Origin: an uncultured Lachnospiraceae bacterium
GTDB taxonomy: Bacteria > Bacillota > Clostridia > Lachnospirales > Lachnospiraceae
DNA: 64,000 bases
Assembly (NCBI GenBank): GCA_947630595.1
Contig: CANRIG010000001.1
Location: forward strand, 1 to 64,000
Reading direction: 5' to 3'
Shown here: positions 43,557 through 53,565 of the stretch, in pieces
Layout of the letters: each line of letters starts with the position of its first letter
Numbering within the stretch: the first letter of the stretch is position 1
Translations under genes and position numbers: made by a program
Notes under the pieces: generated by a model
What the model saw: the letters and a program-made list of their open reading frames with translations, nothing else
The model's database searches: none
What the model was told of the DNA's origin: nothing

Positions 43557-44768
43557 CTAATAAGCAGACATATAATCAAAATAGCTCTTATTAAAAACCC
43601 TTTCAACTACTTCAAATACGAAAACATCTGGGCAAACTACTTCTGCCAATTCAGAAATCGTTTCTATAGCTTCTAACCATTCAATAGTCATTTCTTTATT
43701 ATAGTTTCTGATAAAATAAACATGCTCAAAGCTCTCTCCGAACATGGGCAGCAGAAAATTATACAGATAGGAGTCCCCCACTATGAACAGCGTTTCCCCA
43801 TTCGTTATCTGCTGATTGTAATAATGATAATAACTAAGATTAGGATCGATCACGATACCCTCCGGCGGTTCCTCATCCATCACACTGTGATACCCTCCTT
43901 TCAGAGTCCATGTATAGATCGTATCCTCAAAGTCGAAGCTGTTCTGAACCGCGCCCAGCTGCGCATAATAATACATTAAGCCGGTAAATTTATCTTCGGT
44001 TATATCAAAATCCTCCCTCTCCAGTATCGTTATTTCCGGAATATCCTTTTTAATTTCTTCCATCAGCCGGCGATATCCGACAAACGCACCATTCATATTC
44101 CAGTGTGAGGCGTCAAAATTTTTGTAAAACAACATCGCTCCCTTATCTTTTTCAGCAAGCAGGTCATCTCTGACGTTAATCACATTTCGCTTATATTTTT
44201 TCGCAAAATACCTGCAAAAAATATCCTGTCTGCTTTTCGGAGAATGAGTAACACCGGAGGGATAATATTCGCTGTAAACCGCTTCCTTATTAGGAATAAA
44301 CATATTATAAGTATAACACCCAAGCCGTTCAAAATACTGATTCATATTTTCAAGATTGGCGGCCATACTTTTCAAATCCGCTTTCGAGTATGCATTCTGC
44401 CCCGCGTATGTCCGGATATCCTCTCCGCCGCTGGTATAAAACAGATTGTTGTCCTTGCCCAGAATCCAGTCGGGAATATCAAGCACGTGGAATAAACGAT
44501 ATTTTAATATGATATTTGCGGCAAGCGCCTGTTCTTTAAAGCCGATATTATCATCCACGTATGCTTCAAATTCCGGGATGATATCACGGTTTATGGTACC
44601 ATCCTCCTGAAAAAGCGACGGTTTCGCAGCAAGCACTCTGTTTTCCGTCTTCGATACCTTCCCCTCCTGGCGATTATGAAACAGAAGCGGCAAAGAAATC
44701 ATGAATGCAAAAACAATGATAAAAACAAGATTCCATATGTTCAGGTCGTTTGTCCGGTCTTTTTTCAT
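43557..44768 (-). CDS. AlgX/AlgJ-like (DHHW-type) exopolysaccharide O-acetylation protein
   Basis: A 403-residue protein with one N-terminal membrane anchor (WNLVFIIVFAFMISLPLLF) and a large outside domain. Features of the SGNH-like AlgX/AlgJ group are ENRVLAAKPSLFQEDG, FIPNKEAVYSEYYP, NFDASHWNMNGAFVGY (likely Asp/His) and LFIVGDSYLYNFLLP (likely Ser in GDSY). It would receive an acyl group from the MBOAT protein encoded just upstream and place it on the polymer. It ends about 90 bases before rfbD begins. Confidence 0.8.
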   Translation of the reverse strand: MKKDRTNDLNIWNLVFIIVFAFMISLPLLFHNRQEGKVSKTENRVLAAKPSLFQEDGTINRDIIPEFEAYVDDNIGFKEQALAANIILKYRLFHVLDIPDWILGKDNNLFYTSGGEDIRTYAGQNAYSKADLKSMAANLENMNQYFERLGCYTYNMFIPNKEAVYSEYYPSGVTHSPKSRQDIFCRYFAKKYKRNVINVRDDLLAEKDKGAMLFYKNFDASHWNMNGAFVGYRRLMEEIKKDIPEITILEREDFDITEDKFTGLMYYYAQLGAVQNSFDFEDTIYTWTLKGGYHSVMDEEPPEGIVIDPNLSYYHYYNQQITNGETLFIVGDSYLYNFLLPMFGESFEHVYFIRNYNKEMTIEWLEAIETISELAEVVCPDVFVFEVVERVFNKSYFDYMSAY

Positions 44769-44789
44769 AACATGACTCCTGGCTTATAT

Positions 44790-46190
44790 CTAAAACCGAA
44801 AGTAAATAAACGGGTTGTATGTCGCGTTCATCACATACATGATACTGATTCCCAACAAAAAAACTGCCGCCGCGTTTCTTATAAAAACGTAATTTCTCAG
44901 ACGCTTCAGTTTCCTCAGCGGCATACGGTGCACGCCAAACGCCAGAAGAACGGACACTGCAATAATAAAAATCCGATACCGGTCCAGATAATACCCGGTC
45001 CGAAAATACTCCGCTGAAATATGATTCAGCCCAAACATTCTTCCCAGATACCCAGCCGCATGCCCCAGGCTGTCCGCCCGGAATATTACCCATCCAAGCA
45101 TAATGACAAGCAGTGCATACATATGCTTCAGCAATTCCGGAACTTTGAATTTTATGACATGATACTGCGCATTGAGCCTCTCCAGGATAATAAAAATACC
45201 GTGCCATATTCCCCAGACCACAAAATGCCACGAGGCTCCATGCCACAGGCCGGTTAAAACAAAGACGATGGCATTGTTTACGTATACGTTGCCTTTCCGG
45301 TTTCCTCCCAAAGGAATGTATACATAATCCCGGAAAAACGAAGATAATGAAATATGCCACCTGCGCCAGAATTCCCTTATGCTGGCCGCTACATACGGCA
45401 AATTAAAATTCTCAGAAAATTCAAAGCCGAACATCCGGCCCAAACCGATCGCCATATCGCTGTAGCCGCTGAAATCATAATAAATCTGCAGAGTATAGCA
45501 TATGACGCCAAGCCACGCTGTGGCCGCAGAGTGCTCCAGACAGGACAAATTAAATATCTCATCGGCAACAATTCCGCAGCCATTCGCCAGGATAACCTTT
45601 TTGGACAATCCGCAGGCAAACCGGACAATCCCTCCGGCGAACTGGTCTATCGCAGTCTTTCGATTTTCTATCTGGCCGGAAATATCCTTATATCTTACAA
45701 TCGGTCCTGCGATCAGCTGGGGAAACAGGGAAATATAAAGCGCAACCTTTGAGGGATTTTTCTGAACCTCAACCTCACCCCGGTACAGATCAATGACATA
45801 GGTCAGGCCCTGAAAGGTAAAAAAAGAAATACCTATGGGCAGCGCTATCGTATCCAGTATAAATTTTGTATTAAAAATTGAATTTATTGAATTAACAAAA
45901 AAATTGAAATATTTAAAGTAAAACAGCAGGCCCAGATTCATGAGTACGGCTGCAAACAATACTGCCTTTTTCTTCTTTGGGGTTTTCGCGTAATGAATCG
46001 CAAGCCCCATCACATAATTGATTGCAATGGAAGCAATGATGATTACCGCTCTTTTCTTTTCGCCCCAAAAATAGAAAAAGATACTGGCAAATAATAAAAA
46101 GTAATTTCTAAAGGGCCCTCTCAGCAAATAATATATTCCTAAAGTAACCGGCAAAAAAACGAAGAGAAATATGTTGGAACTAAAAACCAT
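44790..46190 (-). CDS. MBOAT-family O-acyltransferase
   Basis: A 466-residue polytopic membrane protein of the AlgI/DltB class, expected to pass acetyl groups across the membrane. About ten to twelve hydrophobic segments are visible. The catalytic His region is VFVLTGLWHGASWHFVVWGI, and FWRRWHISLSSFFRDYVYIPLGG is the conserved loop before it. It lies 21 bases upstream of the AlgX-like gene, forming a two-gene acetylation module. Confidence 0.9.
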   Translation of the reverse strand: MVFSSNIFLFVFLPVTLGIYYLLRGPFRNYFLLFASIFFYFWGEKKRAVIIIASIAINYVMGLAIHYAKTPKKKKAVLFAAVLMNLGLLFYFKYFNFFVNSINSIFNTKFILDTIALPIGISFFTFQGLTYVIDLYRGEVEVQKNPSKVALYISLFPQLIAGPIVRYKDISGQIENRKTAIDQFAGGIVRFACGLSKKVILANGCGIVADEIFNLSCLEHSAATAWLGVICYTLQIYYDFSGYSDMAIGLGRMFGFEFSENFNLPYVAASIREFWRRWHISLSSFFRDYVYIPLGGNRKGNVYVNNAIVFVLTGLWHGASWHFVVWGIWHGIFIILERLNAQYHVIKFKVPELLKHMYALLVIMLGWVIFRADSLGHAAGYLGRMFGLNHISAEYFRTGYYLDRYRIFIIAVSVLLAFGVHRMPLRKLKRLRNYVFIRNAAAVFLLGISIMYVMNATYNPFIYFRF

Positions 46191-46248
46191 AAGAATCCGT
46201 CCGCCCTGTCCTGATCGCCCGCGAAATCATCCGGGCTCTCCTGTCTGT

Positions 46249-47316
46249 CTAAATATATTTTTCACCCTGTTCTTTTAACTGCTCCACGATCTTTCTAATA
46301 TCGCCGGCATGCGCCTTGGAACAAATCAGCGTCGCATCTTCCGTATCGACTACCACGAGGTCTTCAAGGCCCACCGCTGCGATCAGTTTTTTCCCGCCTT
46401 CAAATAAGGAATTTCTGCAGCTATACGTCAGAACGTTGCCGGAAATGATATTTCCATCCGAATCCGCCGGCCGGATCCGTTCCACCGCCAGCCAGGAACC
46501 GACATCATCCCAGCCAAAATCCCCCGGCAAAGTAAAGATACGCTCCGCCTTTTCCATAATTCCGTAATCAACAGACTGCGAGGCAAGTTTCGGGAATACG
46601 TCATAAAGCACCGTTTCCTCCAGCTGCGTCCCAATCGCAGCGCGGATCTCATGCAGACCTTTCAGCGTCTCAGGAAGATAGCATGAGAAATTCTCAAGAA
46701 TGGCCGATACCTTCCAGACAAACATTCCGCTGTTCCAGAGGTAGCTGCCCTCCTCGAGATAAGTCCTGGCGGTCCTGGCATCCGGTTTTTCCACAAAGCG
46801 TTCCACCCTGTATGCCCTGCCTTCTTTATCCTGCCGGTTAAATTTAATATACCCGTACCCGGTTTCCGGATAATTCGGCTTGATTCCAATCGTCACCAGA
46901 TTTTCCCCGGACTCCGCAAGATGCACCGCATCCCGCAAAACCTCAAGAAAGACATCCTCCGCTTTTATCAGGTGATCCGATGGCAGCACCAGCATAACCG
47001 CATCCTCATATCTCTTTGAAATATGCATGGCGCCAAGTCCGATGCAGGGGGCCGTATTACGGCCGACCGGCTCGCAGAGTATATTTTCTTCCGGTATGCC
47101 GGGCAGCTGCTCCAGCACCAGCTTCTTATAATCTTTATTCGTCGCTATATAAATATCCTCCAGCGCGACCAGCGGCCGGATACGCTCCACGGTGAGCTGA
47201 ATCATCGTCCTGCCGTCGCCGGTTAAAGACAAAAACTGTTTGGGCAGCGTTTTGCGGCTGCGCGGCCAGAAACGTTCGCCGCGGCCTCCCGCCATGATCA
47301 AAGCTGTTCTTTTCAT
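46249..47316 (-). CDS. manC: Mannose-1-phosphate guanylyltransferase
   Basis: A 355-residue GDP-mannose pyrophosphorylase without an isomerase domain. The N-terminal loop MAGGRGERFWPRSR has the canonical Arg and is followed by LPKQFLSL. RFVEKPDARTA and LWNSGMFVWKVSAIL are typical. ATG at 47316 opens MKRTALIMAGG; the frame upstream to 47358 is not supported. This complete copy contrasts with the fused copy at 53.6-55.9 kb, whose loop is altered. Confidence 0.92.
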   Translation of the reverse strand: MKRTALIMAGGRGERFWPRSRKTLPKQFLSLTGDGRTMIQLTVERIRPLVALEDIYIATNKDYKKLVLEQLPGIPEENILCEPVGRNTAPCIGLGAMHISKRYEDAVMLVLPSDHLIKAEDVFLEVLRDAVHLAESGENLVTIGIKPNYPETGYGYIKFNRQDKEGRAYRVERFVEKPDARTARTYLEEGSYLWNSGMFVWKVSAILENFSCYLPETLKGLHEIRAAIGTQLEETVLYDVFPKLASQSVDYGIMEKAERIFTLPGDFGWDDVGSWLAVERIRPADSDGNIISGNVLTYSCRNSLFEGGKKLIAAVGLEDLVVVDTEDATLICSKAHAGDIRKIVEQLKEQGEKYI

Positions 47317-47375
47317 ACTTCTCCTTCTGGAAATATATTTCACATGCACTCCATGCATTTTTTCTCAAGTCTCTT

Positions 47376-49202
47376 TCAGCTAATCGCATCTAATCTTTTA
47401 ATCATTCTCTGGGCCGCCTGATTCCATGTCCATTTGCCAGTGACTTCCTCTGAAGCCTGCAGCCCTTTTGCTGCTGCTTCTTCCTGATGTCTATAAATAT
47501 ACCGCATCAATTCCACAAGCTGTTCTTCATCCGGATCTGCCCACTGAAATCCATCATAATAAGAATACTTGGATTTCGCATCCACCAGACCTTTTATGTC
47601 TAATACATATCCATTTTCGTTATTAAAAAATTCCGTCTGAGCGCCCCATCCAGTCGCAATTACCGGCAGGCCACAGGCCATTGCTTCCAGCATCGGCATT
47701 CCCCATCCTTCGCCTCGGGTCGGCAGCACAAAACAGTCTGCAGATCTGTACAGCGTTGCCATCTGGTAATCCGGTATATTATAATTATACAACACAGCAA
47801 TCTCAGGGCCATCCATTGGGAGATTTAATGCAGCAAATTGTCTGTGCAAATTAATATTCCTGTCATTGTTAAACACTTTGCAGATTAATATCACATCATC
47901 TGTTTTCTGAAACGCCTTTGAATATGCTCTCAAAAGTATCTCCGGGGCTTTTCTTTCTCCCCACTCAAAAACAGACAAGAAAGTATATCTCTTATGCCGT
48001 TTATATGATTTTATTCTTGTATTGAAGAAACTGGGATCAAATCCCAGAGGCATAACGTATATTGGGGTCTTAACTCCGCTGCTTCTGAATGTCTCTACAT
48101 TAAATTCAGAAGGCGTCCAGATTTCATCCATTTCATTTGCCTGTTTTACCCATTCTTCCGGTATCCCGGTCGCCTCAAACATCGTATATCCTATTTTGTA
48201 GCTGCCGGTGTTCTTTCTAAATACATCTCCCTGGCCATAAACTACCTGAGGTATATCAGTGCGGAATTCTCTGTTATGAATAAGATCAATTACATAGTTA
48301 TTACTTCCAGGAGGTTCTTCAATCGGTCCTGGTGTTCCTTTTCCATAAACATACTTATACCTGATGTCAACCCCCAGTTTATCCAACGTCAGCATAAAAT
48401 TTTTAGCCGATACAGCATATCCGGAAGGAAAATTCGTTAAGGAATGCCAGGCCATTTTTCTTGTATATCTGTTTGCCAGTTCAGCTCCCCATATTTTTTC
48501 AAAGCGTTTTTGAGAATCCGAAACAATATTATAACTTTCTTTGCTCTTTTCCTCGGAAATATTCTGGCGGCAAGCAAGCGTCACTTCGCCGCAGCACACA
48601 CATCTGCAGCCTGCTTTCTCCGCTTTCAGACAATAATCCATTTCTTTTAAGGCAGGAACAAGCGCTTCGTTACACCCCTCAAGTGTTTCCAAAACGAACC
48701 GTTTGACATAGGCGCAATGAAATATGACGCCTTGTACTGTCTGGCTGTCTGAATACTGATTGATATTTTTCTGATTCTCGCCTACCTGCCTGACATCAAA
48801 AGTCTCTGGGTAAATATACGTACCAGCATGAAAAAGCCGGTTATCTTTACTTATTAAACGGCAGCCTACGATGCCAATCTTGTCCTCGTGATAAGCAGTT
48901 TCATTCAGCCGGTACAGCCAGTCTTTTTGCGTTATCAATATATCGCTGCTGAGAAACACTATGTCGCTCTTTTCAGCCTGATGCAGTGCAATACCATACG
49001 GACTTACCCCTGTTATGTTCTTTATCGTTCTATTCGCGTTATTCTTTGCCAACTGCCTGATCTTATCACTCATGCTATAATTATCAGCGAGAATAACATC
49101 ATAGTTTTCATAATCTGTGTGAAGCAAAACAGATTCCAGGCAGCTTTCTGTATATTCCAATCCATTCCGGTTAAATATGATTATTGTAATATTATTTTTC
49201 AT
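47376..49202 (-). CDS. Two-domain glycosyltransferase (GT2-like plus GT4)
   Basis: A 608-residue cytoplasmic enzyme. The first 230 residues are a GT-A (GT2-like) domain: ITIIIFNRNGLEYTESCLES at the N-terminus and DYENYDVILADN. The last 350 residues are a GT-B (GT4) domain ending in the Glu-rich donor-site motif TRGEGWGMPMLEAMACGLPV. The two halves probably add successive sugars. It overlaps the small coiled-coil gene upstream by 11 bases. Base composition is lower in GC than the housekeeping genes. Confidence 0.85.
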   Translation of the reverse strand: MKNNITIIIFNRNGLEYTESCLESVLLHTDYENYDVILADNYSMSDKIRQLAKNNANRTIKNITGVSPYGIALHQAEKSDIVFLSSDILITQKDWLYRLNETAYHEDKIGIVGCRLISKDNRLFHAGTYIYPETFDVRQVGENQKNINQYSDSQTVQGVIFHCAYVKRFVLETLEGCNEALVPALKEMDYCLKAEKAGCRCVCCGEVTLACRQNISEEKSKESYNIVSDSQKRFEKIWGAELANRYTRKMAWHSLTNFPSGYAVSAKNFMLTLDKLGVDIRYKYVYGKGTPGPIEEPPGSNNYVIDLIHNREFRTDIPQVVYGQGDVFRKNTGSYKIGYTMFEATGIPEEWVKQANEMDEIWTPSEFNVETFRSSGVKTPIYVMPLGFDPSFFNTRIKSYKRHKRYTFLSVFEWGERKAPEILLRAYSKAFQKTDDVILICKVFNNDRNINLHRQFAALNLPMDGPEIAVLYNYNIPDYQMATLYRSADCFVLPTRGEGWGMPMLEAMACGLPVIATGWGAQTEFFNNENGYVLDIKGLVDAKSKYSYYDGFQWADPDEEQLVELMRYIYRHQEEAAAKGLQASEEVTGKWTWNQAAQRMIKRLDAIS

Positions 49203-49629
49203 TCTTATTTTTCATCATTTCGTTTAATTTGAACTTAAGCTCTGCATTCTCTTCTTTTAATAAAATGCATTCATCACTTAGTGATGTCAGCAGTACTGTC
49301 ACAGATTCTATATAGTTTGCAATCTCTGTATTATATACAACCTGTCGGGCAACCATATCATCAAAACACCACTGAATCAGTTTACGGATAATCCGTTTCC
49401 CAAACCGTCTGATTTTACTGGGGTCTTCCACATCCAGGATCGGATTAACCACATACCCCGTATTTATTCTTTTCAGGTTTTCATCAATCTCATACAGCAG
49501 CGCATGCAGCTTCTCATCGGGACAATGTAAACTTTCATTCTGTATACCTGATTGAATATAGCGATTCACCCTGTCCATCACCAGCTCAGAGTCTCTTTCC
49601 TCTGCGTCTCCATCCAAAAACTTAATCAT
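49192..49629 (-). CDS. Small coiled-coil protein beside glycosyltransferases
   Basis: A 145-residue hypothetical protein. The middle has a short amphipathic Arg-rich segment (KIRRFGKRIIRKLIQWCFDDM), followed by YNTEIANYIESVTVLL. The C-terminus is a coiled coil (CILLKEENAELKFKLNEMMK). A second protein with the same order of elements is encoded at 62488-62991. It is sandwiched between two glycosyltransferase genes with 7- and 11-base junctions. A scaffold or chain-length role is inferred only. Confidence 0.65.
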   Translation of the reverse strand: MIKFLDGDAEERDSELVMDRVNRYIQSGIQNESLHCPDEKLHALLYEIDENLKRINTGYVVNPILDVEDPSKIRRFGKRIIRKLIQWCFDDMVARQVVYNTEIANYIESVTVLLTSLSDECILLKEENAELKFKLNEMMKNKNEK

Positions 49630-49636
49630 AAACCTT

Positions 49637-52099
49637 TCACCTATGCATTACATTAGCTTTAATTTCGCAAATCCGCTCATACATGCGCTTTCCGCATACC
49701 TCCGGTGAAAAGTTCTCCCGGATATGCGCTTTTGCATTTTTACAGATGCCCGCATAATATTCGCTGTCGTCTTTTAAGCGTTTCATATATCCGGCGGCCT
49801 GTCCGATGTCCGGCACCGCCCATTTCTGCCATGCCTTGTACGGTCCGATATCCTGTCCGATGTCCTCCAGCCGGCAGTCTACCAGGCACGCGGTATCCTC
49901 CGTCATAAAATCGGTATTTCCGGACCAGTTGGTCGCAATAACGGCCTTTCCAAAATACATTGCCTCCTCGCAGAGCAGGCCCAGACCCTCGCTCCTGTGC
50001 AGGGAAACCGCCGCATCGCAGGACGCAATCAGGGCATTGATTTCATCCCGGTCAAACGTTCTGGCAAGCACGTATATATTCCTGTGCCCCTCCGTAAACG
50101 CCCGTATCTCCGCGACCGCCGCTTCATCCGCATTGTTCAGTTTGATCACAAGTCCGACCGTCGTATCGTCTCCGCCAAACGCCTGTTTAAACGCCTCAAT
50201 CGCGGCTCTCGGGTTTTTCCTGCTGGCATAGCTGAACGAATCAAACATATTCAAAAACAGAAACGCATGCTCCGGAAGTCCGAAATAGTTCCGGTCATAT
50301 GCAGGATTCAGCGGTCTGCGGGCGATTCCGGGCGGCATGTAAACCACCGGGCAGGACGCCTTTTTCTTCAGGGAATCCATAATAAACTTTGTCGGCGCCC
50401 AAATCTCGTCGACCAGCTCAAACGCCCTGCACCATTCATCCGGAAATTCCGTCAGTTCCCAGTACCAGATTCCGATTTTGTAGCCTTTCCACGCGCTTTT
50501 CGGCGTATTCTGATGCGCGGCTTCCATCTGGTCCGCATTGATATTAAAAATGGATATGTTGTATTTTATCTGTCCGCTTATGGCGTCATCCCAGGTATGG
50601 TCCTCCTGACGCGACGGATTATTCAGCTCATAATCATAAATGCTCCAGTTCAGATCCATCGTATTCAGACATTCCGCCGTCATCCTGCAGGCCTCGCCGA
50701 CCCCATGCTCCGACCTGATGTAGCCGATCAGGTTTACGCCGTCCTCCAGCAGGCGGTTTTGGTCCTCCGCATGCGGCAGGAGCTTTTTATCCGCCAGAAA
50801 TGTCTTGCTCTTTTTGTACATCTTTTTGGTAAAATTCCACATGACCGGCGGCAGCACTTTATAGACCATCATCTTCCACTTGGAAGAGGAGGCCGGCATC
50901 ACCTTCATAATATCCTTTACCCGCATCCCGGCGAAATAATCCTTCGGGAAACGGTATTCCACGATGCAGTACTCTTTGATCCAGGAAAAATAGTCTTCCG
51001 GCTCCATGCCCTGCATAAACGCGACCTGCAGATCCGGCCAGAATTTCCACAGATAGCCTGCCAGAAACAGGACGACCTGGAGCTTATGCGTCTCATAGAA
51101 TACGGCCGCCTGATCGTACGGGTTGTCTCCGCAGACCTGCTGCAGTGCCTTGTCATTTCTGTATGCATACCGGAAGAGATCGTTAATATAACGGCCGTCC
51201 TTAAATACCCCGTAAGCGTATTGGAATCTCTTCCAGGAGTCATAGTCATGCGCTAAAACTGTTTTCGCATAGCCCTCCACAAGTTCCCGCACCGGGCCGA
51301 TGTTATTCCAATAAAATCGGTCCTGGTGTTTGGACAGGCAGGTCAGGTCGTTCGGATTCAGTCCGCTGAAATGGAAAAACACCAGCGGCTGTCCATTGAA
51401 GAAAAAGCGGTTCTCCGAAACGCTGACTTTGCGGTGCTCTAAATTCCAATATGCGACATTATATCCCTCATGCCGGAGGATACAGACGTCTGAATACCGT
51501 CCGGGCACCAGATCCATCCACTTCTGATCGACGAACAGCCCGTTCTCCATATCCACAATGCACTGCGTTTCCAGGCGCTGCTGCCACCAGCGCACCATTT
51601 CCAGCGTTGTGGGCGCTTTGCCTAATGCCAGGAAGCCCAGATTATAGACGCCGGATCTCATGATGGCAGGTTCATCCGGCATCTTTCCGTCTTCTTCCCA
51701 GATACCGGTAAAATGCGGGGTAAGCACGAAATTGCAGCCCCGGTCCAAAGCGTCTTCCACTTCCTGCATCCGCTCATAAACATAAATATCCGGATCCAGA
51801 TAGATGACCCGGTCGAAGCCGTAATCGAGAAACAGCCTCTCAATCGCAAACGGCTTCACGGCCGTGTTCAGCTCCATGATCGTATACCGGAATATCATCT
51901 TGTCCTGCTCCGGCAGCCCCAGCGCATCCATGGGAAGAAATTCAAAATTTCCCGGTATCTTCGCGAAATCATCCGACAGCTCGTCCACCAGCACCACATA
52001 CCGCTCCCACTGCGGGTTAGAGCGCTCCAGCGAATCCATCAACGTCTTTACATAAGCGAAATAATTCCGTGAAGCTATCGTAAATACCGCCGTTTTCAT
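49637..52099 (-). CDS. Large two-domain glycosyltransferase
   Basis: An 820-residue cytoplasmic enzyme. The N-terminal third is a GT-A domain of GT8-like appearance (FTIASRNYFAYVKTLMDSLE, DxD in RVIYLDPDIYVYE). A middle part of about 200 residues is unclassified. The C-terminal third is a GT4 domain (SRKNPRAAIEAFKQAF; EGLGLLCEEAMYFGKAVIA). ATG at 52099 is chosen because AAGGAGG lies six bases before it; the longer frame to 52210 is rejected. It is immediately downstream of the initiating phosphoglycosyl transferase. Confidence 0.87.
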   Translation of the reverse strand: MKTAVFTIASRNYFAYVKTLMDSLERSNPQWERYVVLVDELSDDFAKIPGNFEFLPMDALGLPEQDKMIFRYTIMELNTAVKPFAIERLFLDYGFDRVIYLDPDIYVYERMQEVEDALDRGCNFVLTPHFTGIWEEDGKMPDEPAIMRSGVYNLGFLALGKAPTTLEMVRWWQQRLETQCIVDMENGLFVDQKWMDLVPGRYSDVCILRHEGYNVAYWNLEHRKVSVSENRFFFNGQPLVFFHFSGLNPNDLTCLSKHQDRFYWNNIGPVRELVEGYAKTVLAHDYDSWKRFQYAYGVFKDGRYINDLFRYAYRNDKALQQVCGDNPYDQAAVFYETHKLQVVLFLAGYLWKFWPDLQVAFMQGMEPEDYFSWIKEYCIVEYRFPKDYFAGMRVKDIMKVMPASSSKWKMMVYKVLPPVMWNFTKKMYKKSKTFLADKKLLPHAEDQNRLLEDGVNLIGYIRSEHGVGEACRMTAECLNTMDLNWSIYDYELNNPSRQEDHTWDDAISGQIKYNISIFNINADQMEAAHQNTPKSAWKGYKIGIWYWELTEFPDEWCRAFELVDEIWAPTKFIMDSLKKKASCPVVYMPPGIARRPLNPAYDRNYFGLPEHAFLFLNMFDSFSYASRKNPRAAIEAFKQAFGGDDTTVGLVIKLNNADEAAVAEIRAFTEGHRNIYVLARTFDRDEINALIASCDAAVSLHRSEGLGLLCEEAMYFGKAVIATNWSGNTDFMTEDTACLVDCRLEDIGQDIGPYKAWQKWAVPDIGQAAGYMKRLKDDSEYYAGICKNAKAHIRENFSPEVCGKRMYERICEIKANVMHR

Positions 52100-52137
52100 A
52101 ATCGGCCTCCTTGTCCTTTTCCTGCTGCATGCCCCTG

Positions 52138-53547
52138 TCATTCGCCGTTCCCGTGCAGCAAAACGGCGATCGTTTTGATCAGGATTTTGATATCCAGATT
52201 CAGGCTCCACTCTTCAATATACCTGGTGTCCAGACGCACCACTTCCTCAAAATCCGTAATCCGGTTCCTGCCGCTGACCTGCCAGAGCCCCGTCATGCCG
52301 GGCTTGATGGCCATCCGCACGAGATGATGCATCCCGTACTGCTCATATTCTTCCACCGTCGGCGGCCTGGTGCCCACCAGGCTCATATCTCCCTTCAGCA
52401 CATTCCAGAACTGCGGGAATTCATCGATCGAGGTCCGGCGTATAAATTCGCCGACCCCGGGAATGATTCTCGGATCCTGCCGGATCTTGAACATCAGGCC
52501 CTGCATTTCATTTGCCTGCATCAGTTCCTGCTTGCGCTGCTCCGCGTCCTGATACATGGAGCGGAATTTATAAATTTTAAATGTCCTGCCGTTTCGCCCG
52601 ACGCGCTCCTGGCAAAACAGAACCGGCCCTTTGCTTTTGCTCTTGATGGCAGCCGCCACAAACGGAAACAGCAGAACCGTCAGAAAAAGGCCGGCCAGAC
52701 CGCCTGCGATATCCATGCAGCGTTTCAAAAAAAGATCGCTGTAAGCCGCCACCTTGATGCTGCTGGTCAGCACCGTAAAACCGGCGAACTCATCCACCAC
52801 CTTGTTTCCTGTCCCTCCGGTCACTCCCAGAAGATTCTGGTGAACGGTAATTCCCATTCTGACGCAGGAATCCACAATGCTTTCCGCCATCTGGAAGCCG
52901 TCCGACACGTTCACAAACAATTCATCCACAACATGCGTTTTGATGTAGCCGACGTAATCCCCGCCGTCCGCTACCACCGGGACTCCGCAGACGGTCTTCT
53001 GCGCGGCCTCACCGTCCGTCAGGACTACCCCGGTAACCTGAAAATCGCTGTATTTCTTTCTCTGCAGTTCGCTCACCGTGTCTTCCGCCACATCCTGCGA
53101 CACCACCGCAAGCACCGATACCTGTTTTTCTCTCTGCATCATTCTTTTTCTGAGCCAGGTTTTCAGCGAAATGCGAAACACATACATTAGCACGCAGCCG
53201 AGCGCCCACGTACCGGCTACCGTCAGACGCGAAAAAAGCAGCGACTGCCGCGTCAGGAACAGATAAACCAGCGTGCCGGCCATAATCAGGGAAAAATGCC
53301 CGACCGCGGCCGAGAATTCTTTCAGGTAGCCCCTGCGGATTACCTCCTTGTAGCTGTCGCGGAAAAACATAATGCCGAGGTTCAGGCCGACCATCACCAG
53401 GCCGATTTCCCGGTATTCCCTCAGCGCATAGTTACTTTGAAACCCGTGCCTCAGTCCGTATGACAAAAACAGAGAAAGAACAATGCTTCCTATATCAAGA
53501 ATTATGAAATCAAGATGTTTCAGCCATCCATTCTTCTTACCGTACAT
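52138..53547 (-). CDS. Polyprenyl-phosphate sugar-1-phosphate transferase
   Basis: A 469-residue initiating enzyme of polysaccharide synthesis, moving a hexose-1-phosphate to undecaprenyl phosphate. The N-terminal half has about four membrane segments and a CoA-binding-like domain. The C-terminal catalytic part holds a membrane helix (AGGLAGLFLTVLLFPFVAA) and the conserved KIYKFRSMYQDA, DEFPQFWNVLKGDMSLVGTR and RPPTVEEYEQY motifs with PGMTGLWQVSGRN. Glucose or galactose phosphate is likely. Confidence 0.93.
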   Translation of the reverse strand: MYGKKNGWLKHLDFIILDIGSIVLSLFLSYGLRHGFQSNYALREYREIGLVMVGLNLGIMFFRDSYKEVIRRGYLKEFSAAVGHFSLIMAGTLVYLFLTRQSLLFSRLTVAGTWALGCVLMYVFRISLKTWLRKRMMQREKQVSVLAVVSQDVAEDTVSELQRKKYSDFQVTGVVLTDGEAAQKTVCGVPVVADGGDYVGYIKTHVVDELFVNVSDGFQMAESIVDSCVRMGITVHQNLLGVTGGTGNKVVDEFAGFTVLTSSIKVAAYSDLFLKRCMDIAGGLAGLFLTVLLFPFVAAAIKSKSKGPVLFCQERVGRNGRTFKIYKFRSMYQDAEQRKQELMQANEMQGLMFKIRQDPRIIPGVGEFIRRTSIDEFPQFWNVLKGDMSLVGTRPPTVEEYEQYGMHHLVRMAIKPGMTGLWQVSGRNRITDFEEVVRLDTRYIEEWSLNLDIKILIKTIAVLLHGNGE

Positions 53548-53565
53548 GACCCTGTCCCGCTTCCC

